A stretch of DNA of 64,000 nt, from assembly GCF_050749815.1 (NCBI RefSeq), contig NZ_CP192735.1, forward strand, positions 2,604,001-2,668,000. Direction: 5' to 3'. Below are positions 53,384-62,600 of the stretch, piece after piece. Below the pieces are notes generated by a model. It ran no database searches. It was given only the letters and a program-made list of their open reading frames with translations, and was not told where the DNA came from. The stretch's first letter is position 1; every line of letters begins with the position of its first letter. A program made the position numbers and the translations under genes. This DNA comes from Dyella_A sp050749815. Lineage in GTDB: Bacteria > Pseudomonadota > Gammaproteobacteria > Xanthomonadales > Rhodanobacteraceae.

Positions 53384-54796
53384 ATGTCCACCACGAACGA
53401 AGGTCTGCTGGCACGCGCGGCCCTGCGCAGTGCTGCGTGGTCGGAGAAGTGGTTTCCCGATGCGTGGGTGTTTGCGGCCCTCGGCGTGGTGATCGTGGCG
53501 CTGGCGGTGCTGGGCATGGGCGGCACGCCGACGGCGACGGTGAACGCGTTTGGCGACGGCTTCTGGAGCCTGATCCCGTTCACCATGCAGATGGCGTTCG
53601 TGGTGATTGGCGGCTATGTGCTGGCCACCGCGCCGGTCGTCGCTCGCTTCATCGATACCCTCGCGCAGCTGCCGCGCTCGGGGCGCGGCGCCGTCGTCTA
53701 CGTGGGGCTGATCAGCATGCTTGCCTCGTTGCCGAGCTGGGGTTTCTCGCTGGTGTTCGGCGGCCTGCTGGTGCGTGCGCTGGCGCGGCGCAGCGACCTG
53801 CGGATGGACTATCGCGCCGCGGGCGCGGCGGCGTATCTCGGCCTGGGCGCGGTGTGGGCGATGGGGCTGTCGTCCTCGGCCGCGCAGCTGCAGGCCAACC
53901 CGAAGAGCATGCCGCCGGGACTGCTGAACATCACCGGCGTGCTGCCCTTCACCCAGACGATCTTCCTGTGGCAATCGATCGTGCTGACCGCCGCGCTGAT
54001 TGCCGTGTCGCTGCTGATCTGCTGGTTCACCGCACCATCGGACGCCAACGCGCGCGTGGCGCAGGATTTCGGTGTGAGCGAGACCCCGCTGCCTGCGCTG
54101 CCACCGCGCACGCGTCCCGGCGAATGGCTGGAATACAACCCGCTGCTGGCCGTGCTGATCGGCGCTTTGGGGCTGGGCTGGCTCGGTTTCCAGTTCGCCA
54201 GCAAGCCGGCGATCACCGTGGTGGCCGATCTCAACACCTACAACTTTCTGTTCCTCACACTCGGCCTGTTGCTGCACTGGCGCCCGCGCAGCTTTCTCGA
54301 TGCGGTGGCGCGCGCGCTGCCGAGCACGGCCGGCGTGTTGATCCAGTTTCCGCTGTACGGCGGCATCGCCGCGCTGCTGACCAAAGCCACCGGCGCGGAC
54401 GGCCAGACGCTGGCGCACCACCTGTCCGGCCTGTTCGTGCGCGTGGCGTCCACCGACAGTTTCCCGGCGGTGATGGGCGCGTACTCCGCCGTGCTGGGCT
54501 TCTTCGTGCCGTCCGGCGGCGGCAAGTGGTTGGTGGAGGCGCCGTACGTAATGCAGGCGGCGAACGACCTGCACGTGCATCTGGGTTGGGCGGTACAGGT
54601 CTACAACGCTGCCGAGGCACTACCCAACCTGATCAACCCGTTCTGGATGCTGCCGCTGCTGGGCGTGCTCGGCCTGAAGGCACGCGATGTGGTCGGCTAC
54701 ACCTTCATGCAGCTGCTGGTGCATGTGCCGCTGGTGCTGGGGCTGTTGTGGCTGCTGGGCTTGACGCTGACCTACCTGCCGCCGGTGATGCCGTGA
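53384..54796 (+). CDS. AtoE-family short-chain fatty acid transporter
   Basis: Inner-membrane permease of 470 residues with about 11-12 helices. The opening WFPDAWVFAALGVVIVAL, SLPSWGFSLVFGGLL and the conserved PSGGGKWLVEAPYVM loop near 385-400 are typical of AtoE, which takes up short-chain fatty acids. AAGGAG lies seven bases before the ATG. No atoDAB genes are adjacent, so the metabolic context is open. It converges with the ABC-permease gene across a REP element. Confidence 0.88.
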   Translation: MSTTNEGLLARAALRSAAWSEKWFPDAWVFAALGVVIVALAVLGMGGTPTATVNAFGDGFWSLIPFTMQMAFVVIGGYVLATAPVVARFIDTLAQLPRSGRGAVVYVGLISMLASLPSWGFSLVFGGLLVRALARRSDLRMDYRAAGAAAYLGLGAVWAMGLSSSAAQLQANPKSMPPGLLNITGVLPFTQTIFLWQSIVLTAALIAVSLLICWFTAPSDANARVAQDFGVSETPLPALPPRTRPGEWLEYNPLLAVLIGALGLGWLGFQFASKPAITVVADLNTYNFLFLTLGLLLHWRPRSFLDAVARALPSTAGVLIQFPLYGGIAALLTKATGADGQTLAHHLSGLFVRVASTDSFPAVMGAYSAVLGFFVPSGGGKWLVEAPYVMQAANDLHVHLGWAVQVYNAAEALPNLINPFWMLPLLGVLGLKARDVVGYTFMQLLVHVPLVLGLLWLLGLTLTYLPPVMP

Positions 54797-54803
54797 TCCC
54801 GAT

Positions 54804-54884
54804 GTAGGAGCCCGCTCGCGGGCGATGCTCTTGGCTTTGATGTCGATTCAGAGCGAAGAGCATCGCCCGCGAGCGGGCTCCTAC
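54804..54884. repeat. REP-type paired palindrome, copy 2
   Basis: Same 26-base inverted arms as copy 1; the core is in the opposite orientation (its complement reads CGCTCTGAATCGACATCAAA). It separates two convergent genes and could act as a bidirectional transcript end. Confidence 0.9.
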
Positions 54885-54896
54885 AGGGGGCGGCGG

Positions 54897-56219
54897 TCAG
54901 AGTTCGCGCAGCGCCGTGGTCACCGGCAGGCGCGCGGCACGCACGGCGGGGAACAGGCCGCCGATGAAGCCGATCGCCATCGCCCACTTGATGCCTGTCC
55001 ATAGCAACTGCGGCGATACCTTGAACTGGAACACCACCTGGCTGAAGTTGGAGCCCAGGGTGGAAGCGGTGTAGCCGTTGAAGATCAGCCAGGTGACGAA
55101 GCCACCGAGCAGCCCGCCGAGCAGGGCCAGCAGCATCGTTTCCAGCAGCACCGACACCACCACCGGCACGCCGCGGAAGCCGATCGCGCGCAGCGTGGCG
55201 ATCTCCCGGGCGCGCGCAGCGACCGCGGCAAACATGGTGTTCAGCGCGCCGAACACGGCGCCGATCGCCATGATGATGCCCACGGTGAGGCCGACGATGC
55301 GGATCAACTTGGTCAGCCCTTCGGACTGCTTGGCGAAGTACTCGCGGGTGGTGGTGACATCCACCTTGATGCGCGGATCGCTGAGCAGGGCCGCCTTGAA
55401 CGTGTCGAACGCCTTGGGTGAGGTGAGGCGCACGGTCACCGACTGTGCACTGGAGCCACGCCGGTAGGCCGAGGCGACGGTCTGCATGTCGCCCCACAAT
55501 TCCGAGTCATGCGAATCGTTGGAGGCGAACGCACCCACCACGGTCCACGGCTGGCCGGCGAGGCGGATCTGGTGCCCTACTTCCAGCCCCGCGAATTGGC
55601 GCTGTGCCCCCTGCCCCACCACCAGTTCGCGCAGGCCGGGCTTGAAGCGGCGGCCCTCGGTGATGTGCACGTTCGGGCGCAGCGCCCACGCCGCATCGCC
55701 GACGCCGCGGATCTGCACGTTGGCTTCCACGCTGGGATCGTTCTTCTTGGCCAGGTTCGCCACCACCGAGATCTCGGCCGAGGCCACCGGCTTGCCGTCG
55801 GCATCGCGCGCCACGCCGGGCGCCTGTTCGATCACGTTGAGGCTGTCGCGTTCCAGCACCGAGTTGAGCTCGGCTGCCGAGCCGCCGCGCAGCACGATGG
55901 CGGTGTCGTCGCTGCCGGTCTGCTGCAGCGTGGCGGCGAAACCGTCGCCCATCGCCAGCATCGCCACCAGTACGCCGACCACACCGGCGATGCCGATCAC
56001 GATCACCGACGAGGCGCCGATGCGCTGGCCCAGCGTGCTGATGCCCACGCGGGTCACTGAGAGCGTCTGCCGCCCGCGGCGGAACAACACCAGCCAGAGC
56101 ACCAGCAGCACGGCGAGCCCGCCGACCGCGACCAGCGGCAGATGCGTCCAGATCGCCAGCACCGCGGCGAGCAGCACCAGCAGGCCAAGGTTGCCCAGAA
56201 AGCTGAGAAATTTTTTCAT
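54897..56219 (-). CDS. ABC transporter permease (MacB/FtsX type), distal
   Basis: Membrane subunit of 440 residues. Two N-terminal helices (about 6-45) precede a conserved helix at about 68-95 and a large extracytoplasmic MacB-PCD-like domain (about 100-300). Three C-terminal helices form the FtsX domain (AREIATLRAIGFRGVPVVVSVL). It is last of the operon adaptor-ATPase-permease-permease. The two different permeases probably form a heterodimer, unlike homodimeric MacB. Confidence 0.87.
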   Translation of the reverse strand: MKKFLSFLGNLGLLVLLAAVLAIWTHLPLVAVGGLAVLLVLWLVLFRRGRQTLSVTRVGISTLGQRIGASSVIVIGIAGVVGVLVAMLAMGDGFAATLQQTGSDDTAIVLRGGSAAELNSVLERDSLNVIEQAPGVARDADGKPVASAEISVVANLAKKNDPSVEANVQIRGVGDAAWALRPNVHITEGRRFKPGLRELVVGQGAQRQFAGLEVGHQIRLAGQPWTVVGAFASNDSHDSELWGDMQTVASAYRRGSSAQSVTVRLTSPKAFDTFKAALLSDPRIKVDVTTTREYFAKQSEGLTKLIRIVGLTVGIIMAIGAVFGALNTMFAAVAARAREIATLRAIGFRGVPVVVSVLLETMLLALLGGLLGGFVTWLIFNGYTASTLGSNFSQVVFQFKVSPQLLWTGIKWAMAIGFIGGLFPAVRAARLPVTTALREL

Positions 56220-56230
56220 GATGAATCTCC

Positions 56231-57394
56231 TCAGCGGCCCGCGAGGGCGTCGACAATGTTCAGGCGCATCGCGCGCATCGCCGGCAGTGCGCCGACCACC
56301 AGGCCGATCAGCACCATCAGCCCCACCCCGATCGCCCAACTGGTGGCGCCGACCGGCGGCAGATTCACCATGCCGCCGCTGCCCTTGCTCACCGCCGGCG
56401 CCAGCACCGAGGCGATGCCCAGCCCGATCGCACCGCCCAGCGCCAGCAGTAGCACCGATTCGGCCAGCACCATGCCGAGCACGCCGTGGCTGGAAAAGCC
56501 GATCGTCTTGAGCACCGCCAGTTCGGACGTACGCTCGCGCACCGCCTGCGCCATGGTGTTGCCGGTCAGCAGGATCAGGGTGAAGAACACCGCGCCCATG
56601 ATCGCTGTGACGATCAGGCCGATGTCGCCCAGTTGCTTGGCGAACGAGGCGCTGAAGGCCTGCTCGGTCTGGGTCTTGGTCTCGTGGTCGGAATTGGCCG
56701 AGATCGCGTCGATCGCCTTGGCCACGCTGTCGGCAGCGTTCGGGTCGGCGAGTTGGTCGATGTACCAGCCCATCTCGTGGCGCGCGTAGAGGTTGGCCTC
56801 GTCGAAATACTTCCAGTGCAGCAGGAACAGCTGGTCCACGCCGTTGGCGGCCCCCTTGCCGACGCTGTAGATGCCGACGATGTCGAACTGCCAGGTCTTG
56901 TCGCCGTTCTTCTGCGGGAAGATCGTCGACTGCAGCGGGATCTTGTCGCCCACCTTCCAGCCGTATTTCTTCGCCAGCACCGGACCGATCACCACGCCGG
57001 TGCGGGTGCTGTCGAACGCCTTGCGCTGCTCTGGCGTCAGCTGGATCTCCGGATAGACGTCCAGATAGTTCGGGCTCACCGCGTAGCTGAAGACGAAGTT
57101 CTTCGGATCCTGATAGATGCCGCCGAACCAGTTGGCGTAGGCCACGTCACGCACGCCTGGCACGCCGGCGATGCGCGACTGCAGCGCCTGCGGCAGCGAC
57201 TGGATGATCGAGTAGCGCGAGGCGGTGATCAGCCGATCCACGCCCACCACGCTCTTGCTGCCGCTGTCGAAGGCGGTGCGCACCGCGTCGAGCATGCCGA
57301 ACAGCAGGAACGCGGTGATGATGGACACCAGGGTGAGGAAGGTGCGCGTCTTGCGGCGGAACAACGCCGCCCAGATGAGATGCAGGTATTTCAT
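56231..57394 (-). CDS. ABC transporter permease (MacB/FtsX type), proximal
   Basis: Membrane subunit of 387 residues. One N-terminal helix (about 18-38, FLTLVSIITAFLLFGMLDAV) is followed by an extracytoplasmic domain (about 45-255) and three C-terminal helices with the FtsX motif VRERTSELAVLKTIGFSSHG. It lies 10 bp after the ATPase gene and 11 bp before the second permease gene. Substrate unknown. Confidence 0.87.
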   Translation of the reverse strand: MKYLHLIWAALFRRKTRTFLTLVSIITAFLLFGMLDAVRTAFDSGSKSVVGVDRLITASRYSIIQSLPQALQSRIAGVPGVRDVAYANWFGGIYQDPKNFVFSYAVSPNYLDVYPEIQLTPEQRKAFDSTRTGVVIGPVLAKKYGWKVGDKIPLQSTIFPQKNGDKTWQFDIVGIYSVGKGAANGVDQLFLLHWKYFDEANLYARHEMGWYIDQLADPNAADSVAKAIDAISANSDHETKTQTEQAFSASFAKQLGDIGLIVTAIMGAVFFTLILLTGNTMAQAVRERTSELAVLKTIGFSSHGVLGMVLAESVLLLALGGAIGLGIASVLAPAVSKGSGGMVNLPPVGATSWAIGVGLMVLIGLVVGALPAMRAMRLNIVDALAGR

Positions 57395-57404
57395 CGCCGC
57401 CTCC

Positions 57405-58091
57405 TCAGGCCGTGGCCTGCTCGACCAACGAGCCCTTGTCCAGGTGCAGCACGTGGTCGGCGTACTCGGCCGCCTTGGGATCGTGGGTGACCATCACGAT
57501 GGTCTTGCCGTGCTCGCGGTTGAGCGTGCGCAACAGGCCCAATACATCCTCGGCGGACTGGCGATCGAGATCGCCGGTGGGCTCGTCGCACACCAGCAAC
57601 GTCGGGTCGGAGACGATGGCGCGGGCGATCGCCACACGTTGCTGCTGGCCGCCGGACAGTTCGCTGGGCTTGTGCGAGGCGCGTTCAGCCAGGCCCACCA
57701 GCTGCAGCGCGATGGCCGCGTTCTTCTTGCGCTGCGCGGCCGACAGCTTGGTCAGCAGCAGCGGCAGCTCGACGTTGCGCTGCGCGCTGAGCATCGGCAT
57801 CAGGTTGTAGAACTGGAAGATGAAGCCCACGTTGGCCGCGCGCCATTTCGCCAGCGCGCCGGCGCCGAGCTGGTCGATGCGCTGCCCGCCGACGGTGATG
57901 CTGCCGGCACTGGGCGTGTCCAGGCCGCCGATCAGATTCAGCAAAGTGGTTTTGCCCGAACCCGACGGCCCCATCAGTGCCAGGAAGTCGCCTCGCGCGA
58001 TGGAGAGGTCGACGTGGTGCAGCACTTCCACCTTCTGCTTGCCGCGTTCATAGACCTTGGCCAGGTCGTGGATCTCGATCAGCGTTTCCAT
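57405..58091 (-). CDS. ABC transporter ATPase (MacB/LolD-like)
   Basis: Cytoplasmic nucleotide-binding subunit of 228 residues. Walker A GPSGSGKTT begins at 41, the signature is LSGGQQQRVAIARAI, Walker B is LLVCDEPTGDLD, and the switch His is in VTHD. The sequence belongs to the LolD/MacB ATPase group. It lies between the adaptor gene (separated by a REP element) and the permease genes. GAGAA upstream serves as ribosome binding site. Confidence 0.92.
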   Translation of the reverse strand: METLIEIHDLAKVYERGKQKVEVLHHVDLSIARGDFLALMGPSGSGKTTLLNLIGGLDTPSAGSITVGGQRIDQLGAGALAKWRAANVGFIFQFYNLMPMLSAQRNVELPLLLTKLSAAQRKKNAAIALQLVGLAERASHKPSELSGGQQQRVAIARAIVSDPTLLVCDEPTGDLDRQSAEDVLGLLRTLNREHGKTIVMVTHDPKAAEYADHVLHLDKGSLVEQATA

Positions 58092-58124
58092 GGTGCGTTC
58101 TCCTGCGTGGATGAGTGGCCCGCT

Positions 58125-58204
58125 GTAGGAGCCCGCTCGCGGGCGATGCTTTTGCTCCTGATCTGCATCAAAGCCAAGAGCATCGCCCGCGAGCGGGCTC
58201 CTAC
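58125..58204. repeat. REP-type paired palindrome, copy 3 (inside an operon)
   Basis: Same inverted arms, core oriented as in copy 1 (GATCTGCATCAAAGCC). It occupies the 123-bp gap between the adaptor and the ATPase genes of the exporter operon, so it would be transcribed and fold into a long hairpin within the polycistronic message. Confidence 0.9.
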
Positions 58205-58214
58205 ATGAGGCGTG

Positions 58215-59456
58215 TCAGGGTGGGGTGGACGTCTGGACGGCCGAACCGTCGCGCAGGTTCGCCGGCGGCGAGATCACGACGCTGTCCCCAGGGTTCACCG
58301 CCTCGGGCAGCAGGCGCAGGTCGCCGTAGGTCTGCGGCGCGGGTGTCACCGTGCGCTGGCGCGCCACGGCGCCCTGCACCACGAACACCACGGGCTTGCC
58401 ATCGCGCTGCGTGATCGCGGCGGCCGGCACCAGCACGCCCTTGGGCGACGCGGCGGCGACGGCCTCCTTGTGCTCCAGGAAGGCCACCCGCACGCCCATG
58501 TCCGGCACGATGCGTGCGTCCTTCGCCTCCAGCGCCACGCGCACCTTGATCGTTGCCTTGCCGCGATCGGCGGCCGGCACGATGGCGATGACGTGGGCGG
58601 GAATGCGCCAGTCGGGGTAGGCGTCGAGCACCGCCTCGGCCGGCATGTCCGGCTGCACGCGCCCGATGTAGGCCTCGTTGACGTCGACGTCGATCTCCAG
58701 CGAGTCCATGTCCACGATGGTGCCCACGCCGGTGCGGGTGAAGCCGCCGCCGGCCGAGAGCGGCGAGACGATCTCGCCGACCTGGGCGGCCTTGTCGGTC
58801 ACCACACCGGCGAACGGCGCGCGCACCACGGTGTAGTCGTAGTTGACCTGCGCCACCTGGGCCTGCGCCTGCGCGGCGGCCACCTGGCGGCGCTGCGCCT
58901 CGAGTTGGGCCCGGTAGCTGGCCACTGCGGTACGTGCCTGCTCGGCCGCCTGCTTGGATACCAGCCCGCGCCCCACCAGGGCGTCCTGCCGCGCCGCGTC
59001 GGCACGCGCCTGCTCCAGTTGCGCCTGCAGTTGCGCCACCTGCGCCTGTGTCGCCTGTACGCTGGCGCGCGCCGCGTCGAGGTTGGCGCGGTAACCGCTA
59101 TCCTCCAGCCGCGCCAGCACCTGGCCCTTGGTCACGTGATCACCCTCTTCGATCAGCACTTCGGTCAGCGTGCCAGTGATCTGCGCCGACACGGTGGCCT
59201 GGCGCCGCGCGGTGACATAGCCGGTGGCTTCGAGCACGGCGCCGGCCTCGGCCTGCTTGCCCGGGCTGGCAGCCACCGCCGTCTGCACCGGCACCGGGCG
59301 ATGCGCCTGCCACCACCATCCGCCTACGCCCACGCACAGCAGCAGCACGAGCACCACGCCAAGCGCGATCCAGCGACCACGATGGCCGCTGCCACCGCTT
59401 TCTTCGCGCTGGTTGCGATCGATGCGCAGTTGCTTCAACAGTTCCGCGTTGTCCAC
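58215..59456 (-). CDS. Periplasmic adaptor (MacA/HlyD type) of the ABC exporter
   Basis: Membrane-fusion protein of 413 residues. A cytoplasmic N-terminus is followed by one helix (about 30-50), a biotinyl-lipoyl half (SAQITGTLTEVLIEEGDHV), a long Ala/Gln-rich coiled-coil hairpin (about 125-200), the second lipoyl half (VRAPFAGVVTDKAAQVGE), and beta-barrel and membrane-proximal domains. It would join the ABC permeases to an outer-membrane channel; no TolC-type gene is nearby. First gene of the exporter operon. Confidence 0.9.
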   Translation of the reverse strand: MDNAELLKQLRIDRNQREESGGSGHRGRWIALGVVLVLLLCVGVGGWWWQAHRPVPVQTAVAASPGKQAEAGAVLEATGYVTARRQATVSAQITGTLTEVLIEEGDHVTKGQVLARLEDSGYRANLDAARASVQATQAQVAQLQAQLEQARADAARQDALVGRGLVSKQAAEQARTAVASYRAQLEAQRRQVAAAQAQAQVAQVNYDYTVVRAPFAGVVTDKAAQVGEIVSPLSAGGGFTRTGVGTIVDMDSLEIDVDVNEAYIGRVQPDMPAEAVLDAYPDWRIPAHVIAIVPAADRGKATIKVRVALEAKDARIVPDMGVRVAFLEHKEAVAAASPKGVLVPAAAITQRDGKPVVFVVQGAVARQRTVTPAPQTYGDLRLLPEAVNPGDSVVISPPANLRDGSAVQTSTPP

Positions 59457-59614
59457 AAGTACTCCCCGGCCGGCCCACCCCGGCGCATCCTGGCGACAAG
59501 CCTGAAGTGTGCACCCACCGAAAGGCAGCGGCGCCCATCAGGCATCGCCCGTGACAGCTGTCACTCGTCGCTGGCGCGATCGCCGCAGCGCGCGGCCCTG
59601 CTACGCTTTCGCGC

Positions 59615-60301
59615 ATGACCTACGCCATCACGCCTCCGCCCGTACCCAGCCTGCCGATCGTCGGCAGCGACCAGCGCTTCCCGGTGCGCCGCATCTTCTG
59701 CATCGGCCGCAACTACGCCGACCATGCGCGCGAGATGGGCGCCGTGGTGGAGAAGGACACGCCGTTGTTCTTCTGCAAGCCCGCCGATGCCCTGGTCACC
59801 GACGGTGCCGACGTGCCCTACCCGCAGGCCACCGTCGATCTGCACCACGAGGTGGAGATGGTGGTGGCGTTGGGCGCCGGTGGTCACGACCTGTCGCCGG
59901 AAGCTGCCGCCGCGCTGGTGTGGGGCTACGGCGTGGGGCTGGACCTCACCCGCCGCGATCTGCAGGCGGTCGCCAAGGCCAAGAGCCATCCGTGGGACGT
60001 GGCCAAGGCGTTCGACCACTCCGCGCCGATGTCGGCGCTGGTGCCGGCAACCGCAGCCGCGGTGCATGCATCTACCGTGCTGCAGTTGGAGGTGAACGGC
60101 GCGCGGCGCCAGCACACCCCACTGGGCGAGATGGTGCACAGCGTGCCGGAGATCCTCGCCGCGCTGTCGCGGCTGTTCGAGCTGAAGGCCGGCGACCTGG
60201 TGTTCACCGGCACCCCGGCCGGCGTCGCGGCGCTGCAACGCGGCAACCGCTTCCATGCCGAACTGGTGGGCGTGGCGACACTGGACGGCCGCGTCGTTTG
60301 A
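59615..60301 (+). CDS. Fumarylacetoacetate-hydrolase-family protein
   Basis: FAH-fold hydrolase or decarboxylase of 228 residues. CIGRNYADHAREMG, the metal-binding HHEVEMVVALG, KAFDHSAPM and FTGTPAGVAAL are the hallmarks of the acylpyruvate/fumarylpyruvate hydrolase subgroup (YcgM/NagK-like). The natural substrate is likely a 2,4-diketo acid or oxaloacetate. A TACGCT box ends seven bases before the ATG with no Shine-Dalgarno, suggesting a leaderless message. No ring-cleavage pathway genes are adjacent. Confidence 0.87.
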   Translation: MTYAITPPPVPSLPIVGSDQRFPVRRIFCIGRNYADHAREMGAVVEKDTPLFFCKPADALVTDGADVPYPQATVDLHHEVEMVVALGAGGHDLSPEAAAALVWGYGVGLDLTRRDLQAVAKAKSHPWDVAKAFDHSAPMSALVPATAAAVHASTVLQLEVNGARRQHTPLGEMVHSVPEILAALSRLFELKAGDLVFTGTPAGVAALQRGNRFHAELVGVATLDGRVV

Positions 60302-60338
60302 GCGTGGCTCGCCTGTTGCCTCCCCGGCCACTGCGCCG

Positions 60339-60500
60339 GCAGCCTGTCGGGCTTTGGTGGTCGAGGCGAGAATTCGGCTGTGCGAGGACAGATTTCTGAC
60401 GATTCGCCGGCCCATAGTGGTTCTATGGGGAAAGAAACGGCAGGAGTATGGACCGCACAGCCGAATTCGCAGCCCGGCCAACCAAAGCCCGAGAGGCTGC
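60339..60500. repeat. 162-bp imperfect inverted repeat upstream of mscL
   Basis: Outer arms of about 46 bp include GCAGCCT, TCGGGCTTTGGT and a perfect inner 15-mer GAATTCGGCTGTGCG (60370-60384, complement at 60454-60468). The centre contains a second hairpin, CCCATAG-TGGTT-CTATGGG (60411-60429). There is no coding capacity and no evident target-site duplication. It could be a MITE-like element or a structured leader. Confidence 0.8.
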
Positions 60501-60541
60501 TAGAGTCGCCCGGTCATCCACTCACCCTGGGAGGGGTAGCC

Positions 60542-60964
60542 ATGGGCATGCTCAAGGAGTTCAAGGAATTCGCCATGCGCGGCAACGTGATCGACCTCGC
60601 CGTGGGCGTGGTGATCGGCGGCGCGTTCGGCAAGATCGTCACCTCGCTGGTGAACGACGTGATCATGCCGCCGATCGGACTGCTCACCGGCGGCGTCGAT
60701 TTCTCGGACATGAAGTGGGTGCTCAAACCCGCCGACAACACCGACCCGGCGCACAAGGTGGCCGAGGTGGCGGTGAACTACGGCATGTTCATCAACACGC
60801 TGATCCAGTTCCTGATCGTCGCCTTTGCGATCTTCCTGCTGGTCAAGGCGATCAACCGTCTCAGCCGCAAGCAGGAGGAGGCCGCCCCACCGGCAGCGCC
60901 GCCGGCCGACGTGGTGCTGCTGACCGAGATTCGCGATCTGCTGAAGAACCGCCCGCAGGCTTGA
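60542..60964 (+). CDS. mscL: Large-conductance mechanosensitive channel
   Basis: Inner-membrane emergency-release channel opened by membrane tension; a homopentamer in the family. The 140 residues are typical. The N-terminal MGMLKEFKEFAMRGNVIDLA, TM1 (about 14-42) with the VGVVIGGAFGKIV gate helix, TM2 (about 78-103) and the C-terminal helix (PADVVLLTEIRDLL) are clear. GGGAGGGG lies before the ATG. A 162-bp inverted repeat immediately precedes it. Confidence 0.95.
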   Translation: MGMLKEFKEFAMRGNVIDLAVGVVIGGAFGKIVTSLVNDVIMPPIGLLTGGVDFSDMKWVLKPADNTDPAHKVAEVAVNYGMFINTLIQFLIVAFAIFLLVKAINRLSRKQEEAAPPAAPPADVVLLTEIRDLLKNRPQA

Positions 60965-61051
60965 GGCCCGGTTCCGGCCGCAAGCATGACTTGTGGCCTA
61001 AGCGGCCCGTGGGCGCCCCGCCATAATCGGGGTTTGCCCACGGAGTTCGCC

Positions 61052-62494
61052 ATGCGCCGCCTTCGCCTGTCCCTGCTCGCTGCCAGCGTCGTACTGGCCA
61101 GCTCCGCATCCGCCTTCGCCGCCGATGCACCCACCGTGATCCCCGCCGCCGCTGTGCACACGGCCGAGCAGCTGCGCGACAAGGCGATGCACGACGACAC
61201 CGCCTACCGCATCGTCGAAGGCCTCACCACCGAGATCGGCCCGCGCCTCGCCGGCGGCCCCAACGACCAGCGCGCGCGCGACTGGGTGGTGGCGAAGATG
61301 AAGGCGCTGGGCTTCGACAAGGTCTACACCGAGCCGGTGAGCTATCCGTTGTGGGAGCGCCGCAGCGAGAGCGGCGCCATCGTGGCACCGTTCCCGCAGA
61401 AGCTGGTGCTCACCGCGCTGGGCTATTCGCCGGCCACGCCCAAGGGCGGGCTCACTGCGCAGGTGGTGGCCTTTCCCACGCTGGACGCGCTCAAGGCCGC
61501 CGATCCGGCCAGCATCAAAGGGCGCATCGTCTACGTCGGCGCACGCATGCAGCGTCATAAGGATGGGCGCGACTACGGGATCGGCTCGCCGATCCGTACC
61601 CAGGGCCCGGTGATTGCCCAGGCCAAGGGCGCCGCCGGCTTCCTGCTGCGCTCGGCCGGCACCGATCCGCACAGCCGCGCGCCGCACACTGGCGTCACCG
61701 GCTTCACCGATCCGGCCAAGACGATTCCCGCCGCGGCGCTGGCCGAGCCCGACGCCGACCAGCTCGAGCGCGTGCTCGCGCACGGCCAGCCAGTGCAGGT
61801 GAAGATGGAGCTGGATTGCGGCATCACCGGCCAGTACACCGGCGCCAACGTGATCGGCGAGATCACCGGCCGCAAGTATCCGAAACAGGTCGTCGACATC
61901 GGCGGCCACCTGGATTCCTGGGACCCCGGCACCGGCGCGATCGACGACGGCGCCGGCGTGGCCATCGCCATGGGCGCGGCCAAGCTGATCCATGACCTGC
62001 CGCAGCGACCGGACCGCACCGTGCGCGTGATCGCCTTCGCCAACGAGGAGATGGGTCTGTTCGGTGGTCGGGCGTACGCCGACAAGCACGCAGCCGACGT
62101 GGCCAACCACGTGCTGGGCACCGAATCGGATTTCGGCGCCGGCCGCATCTGGCGCATGAGCGCCAGCGTGAAGCCGAGCGCGCGCGGCGCGATCGAGCAG
62201 ATCGCCAAGGTGCTGGCGCCGATCGGCGTGGCCTACGACGCCGACAAGCCCGGCGGCGGCGGCTCGGATCTGTCGCAGATGCATGCCAAGGGCATGGCCG
62301 CGCTGTCGCTCACCCAGGACGGCACCTACTACTTCGACTGGCACCACACGTCGGAGGACACGCTGGACAAGATCGACCCCGCCGACCTGGCGCAGAACGT
62401 TGCGGTCTACGCGGCGTATGCGTACATGGCGGCGCAGGCCAAGGGCGACTTCGGCTCGGCGCCCGGCGCCTTCCCCGGCGAGCAGGGCGAGTAA
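61052..62494 (+). CDS. Exported M28-family zinc aminopeptidase
   Basis: Periplasmic or secreted metallopeptidase of 480 residues with a signal peptide (cleavage after AFA, about 23). A PA-like insert (about 140-260) is followed by the catalytic M28 domain. Metal ligands appear in GGHLDSWD, AIDDGAG, ANEEMGLFG (catalytic Glu pair), TESDFG and the final DWHHTSEDT. This group resembles plasma glutamate carboxypeptidase and related aminopeptidases. CGGAG precedes the ATG. Confidence 0.9.
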   Translation: MRRLRLSLLAASVVLASSASAFAADAPTVIPAAAVHTAEQLRDKAMHDDTAYRIVEGLTTEIGPRLAGGPNDQRARDWVVAKMKALGFDKVYTEPVSYPLWERRSESGAIVAPFPQKLVLTALGYSPATPKGGLTAQVVAFPTLDALKAADPASIKGRIVYVGARMQRHKDGRDYGIGSPIRTQGPVIAQAKGAAGFLLRSAGTDPHSRAPHTGVTGFTDPAKTIPAAALAEPDADQLERVLAHGQPVQVKMELDCGITGQYTGANVIGEITGRKYPKQVVDIGGHLDSWDPGTGAIDDGAGVAIAMGAAKLIHDLPQRPDRTVRVIAFANEEMGLFGGRAYADKHAADVANHVLGTESDFGAGRIWRMSASVKPSARGAIEQIAKVLAPIGVAYDADKPGGGGSDLSQMHAKGMAALSLTQDGTYYFDWHHTSEDTLDKIDPADLAQNVAVYAAYAYMAAQAKGDFGSAPGAFPGEQGE

Positions 62495-62507
62495 CCCCGC
62501 CCGTCGT

Positions 62508-62588
62508 GTAGGAGCCCGCTCGCGGGCGATGCTTTTGGCTTTGATGTGGCATCAGGGCGAGAAGCATCGCCCGCGAGCGGGCTCCTAC
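62508..62588. repeat. REP-type paired palindrome, copy 4
   Basis: Same 26-base inverted arms; core orientation as in copy 2. It lies between the M28 peptidase gene and the convergent lipoprotein gene, and it is the only transcription-end-like feature there. Confidence 0.9.
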
Positions 62589-62600
62589 AGATGGAAAGCG

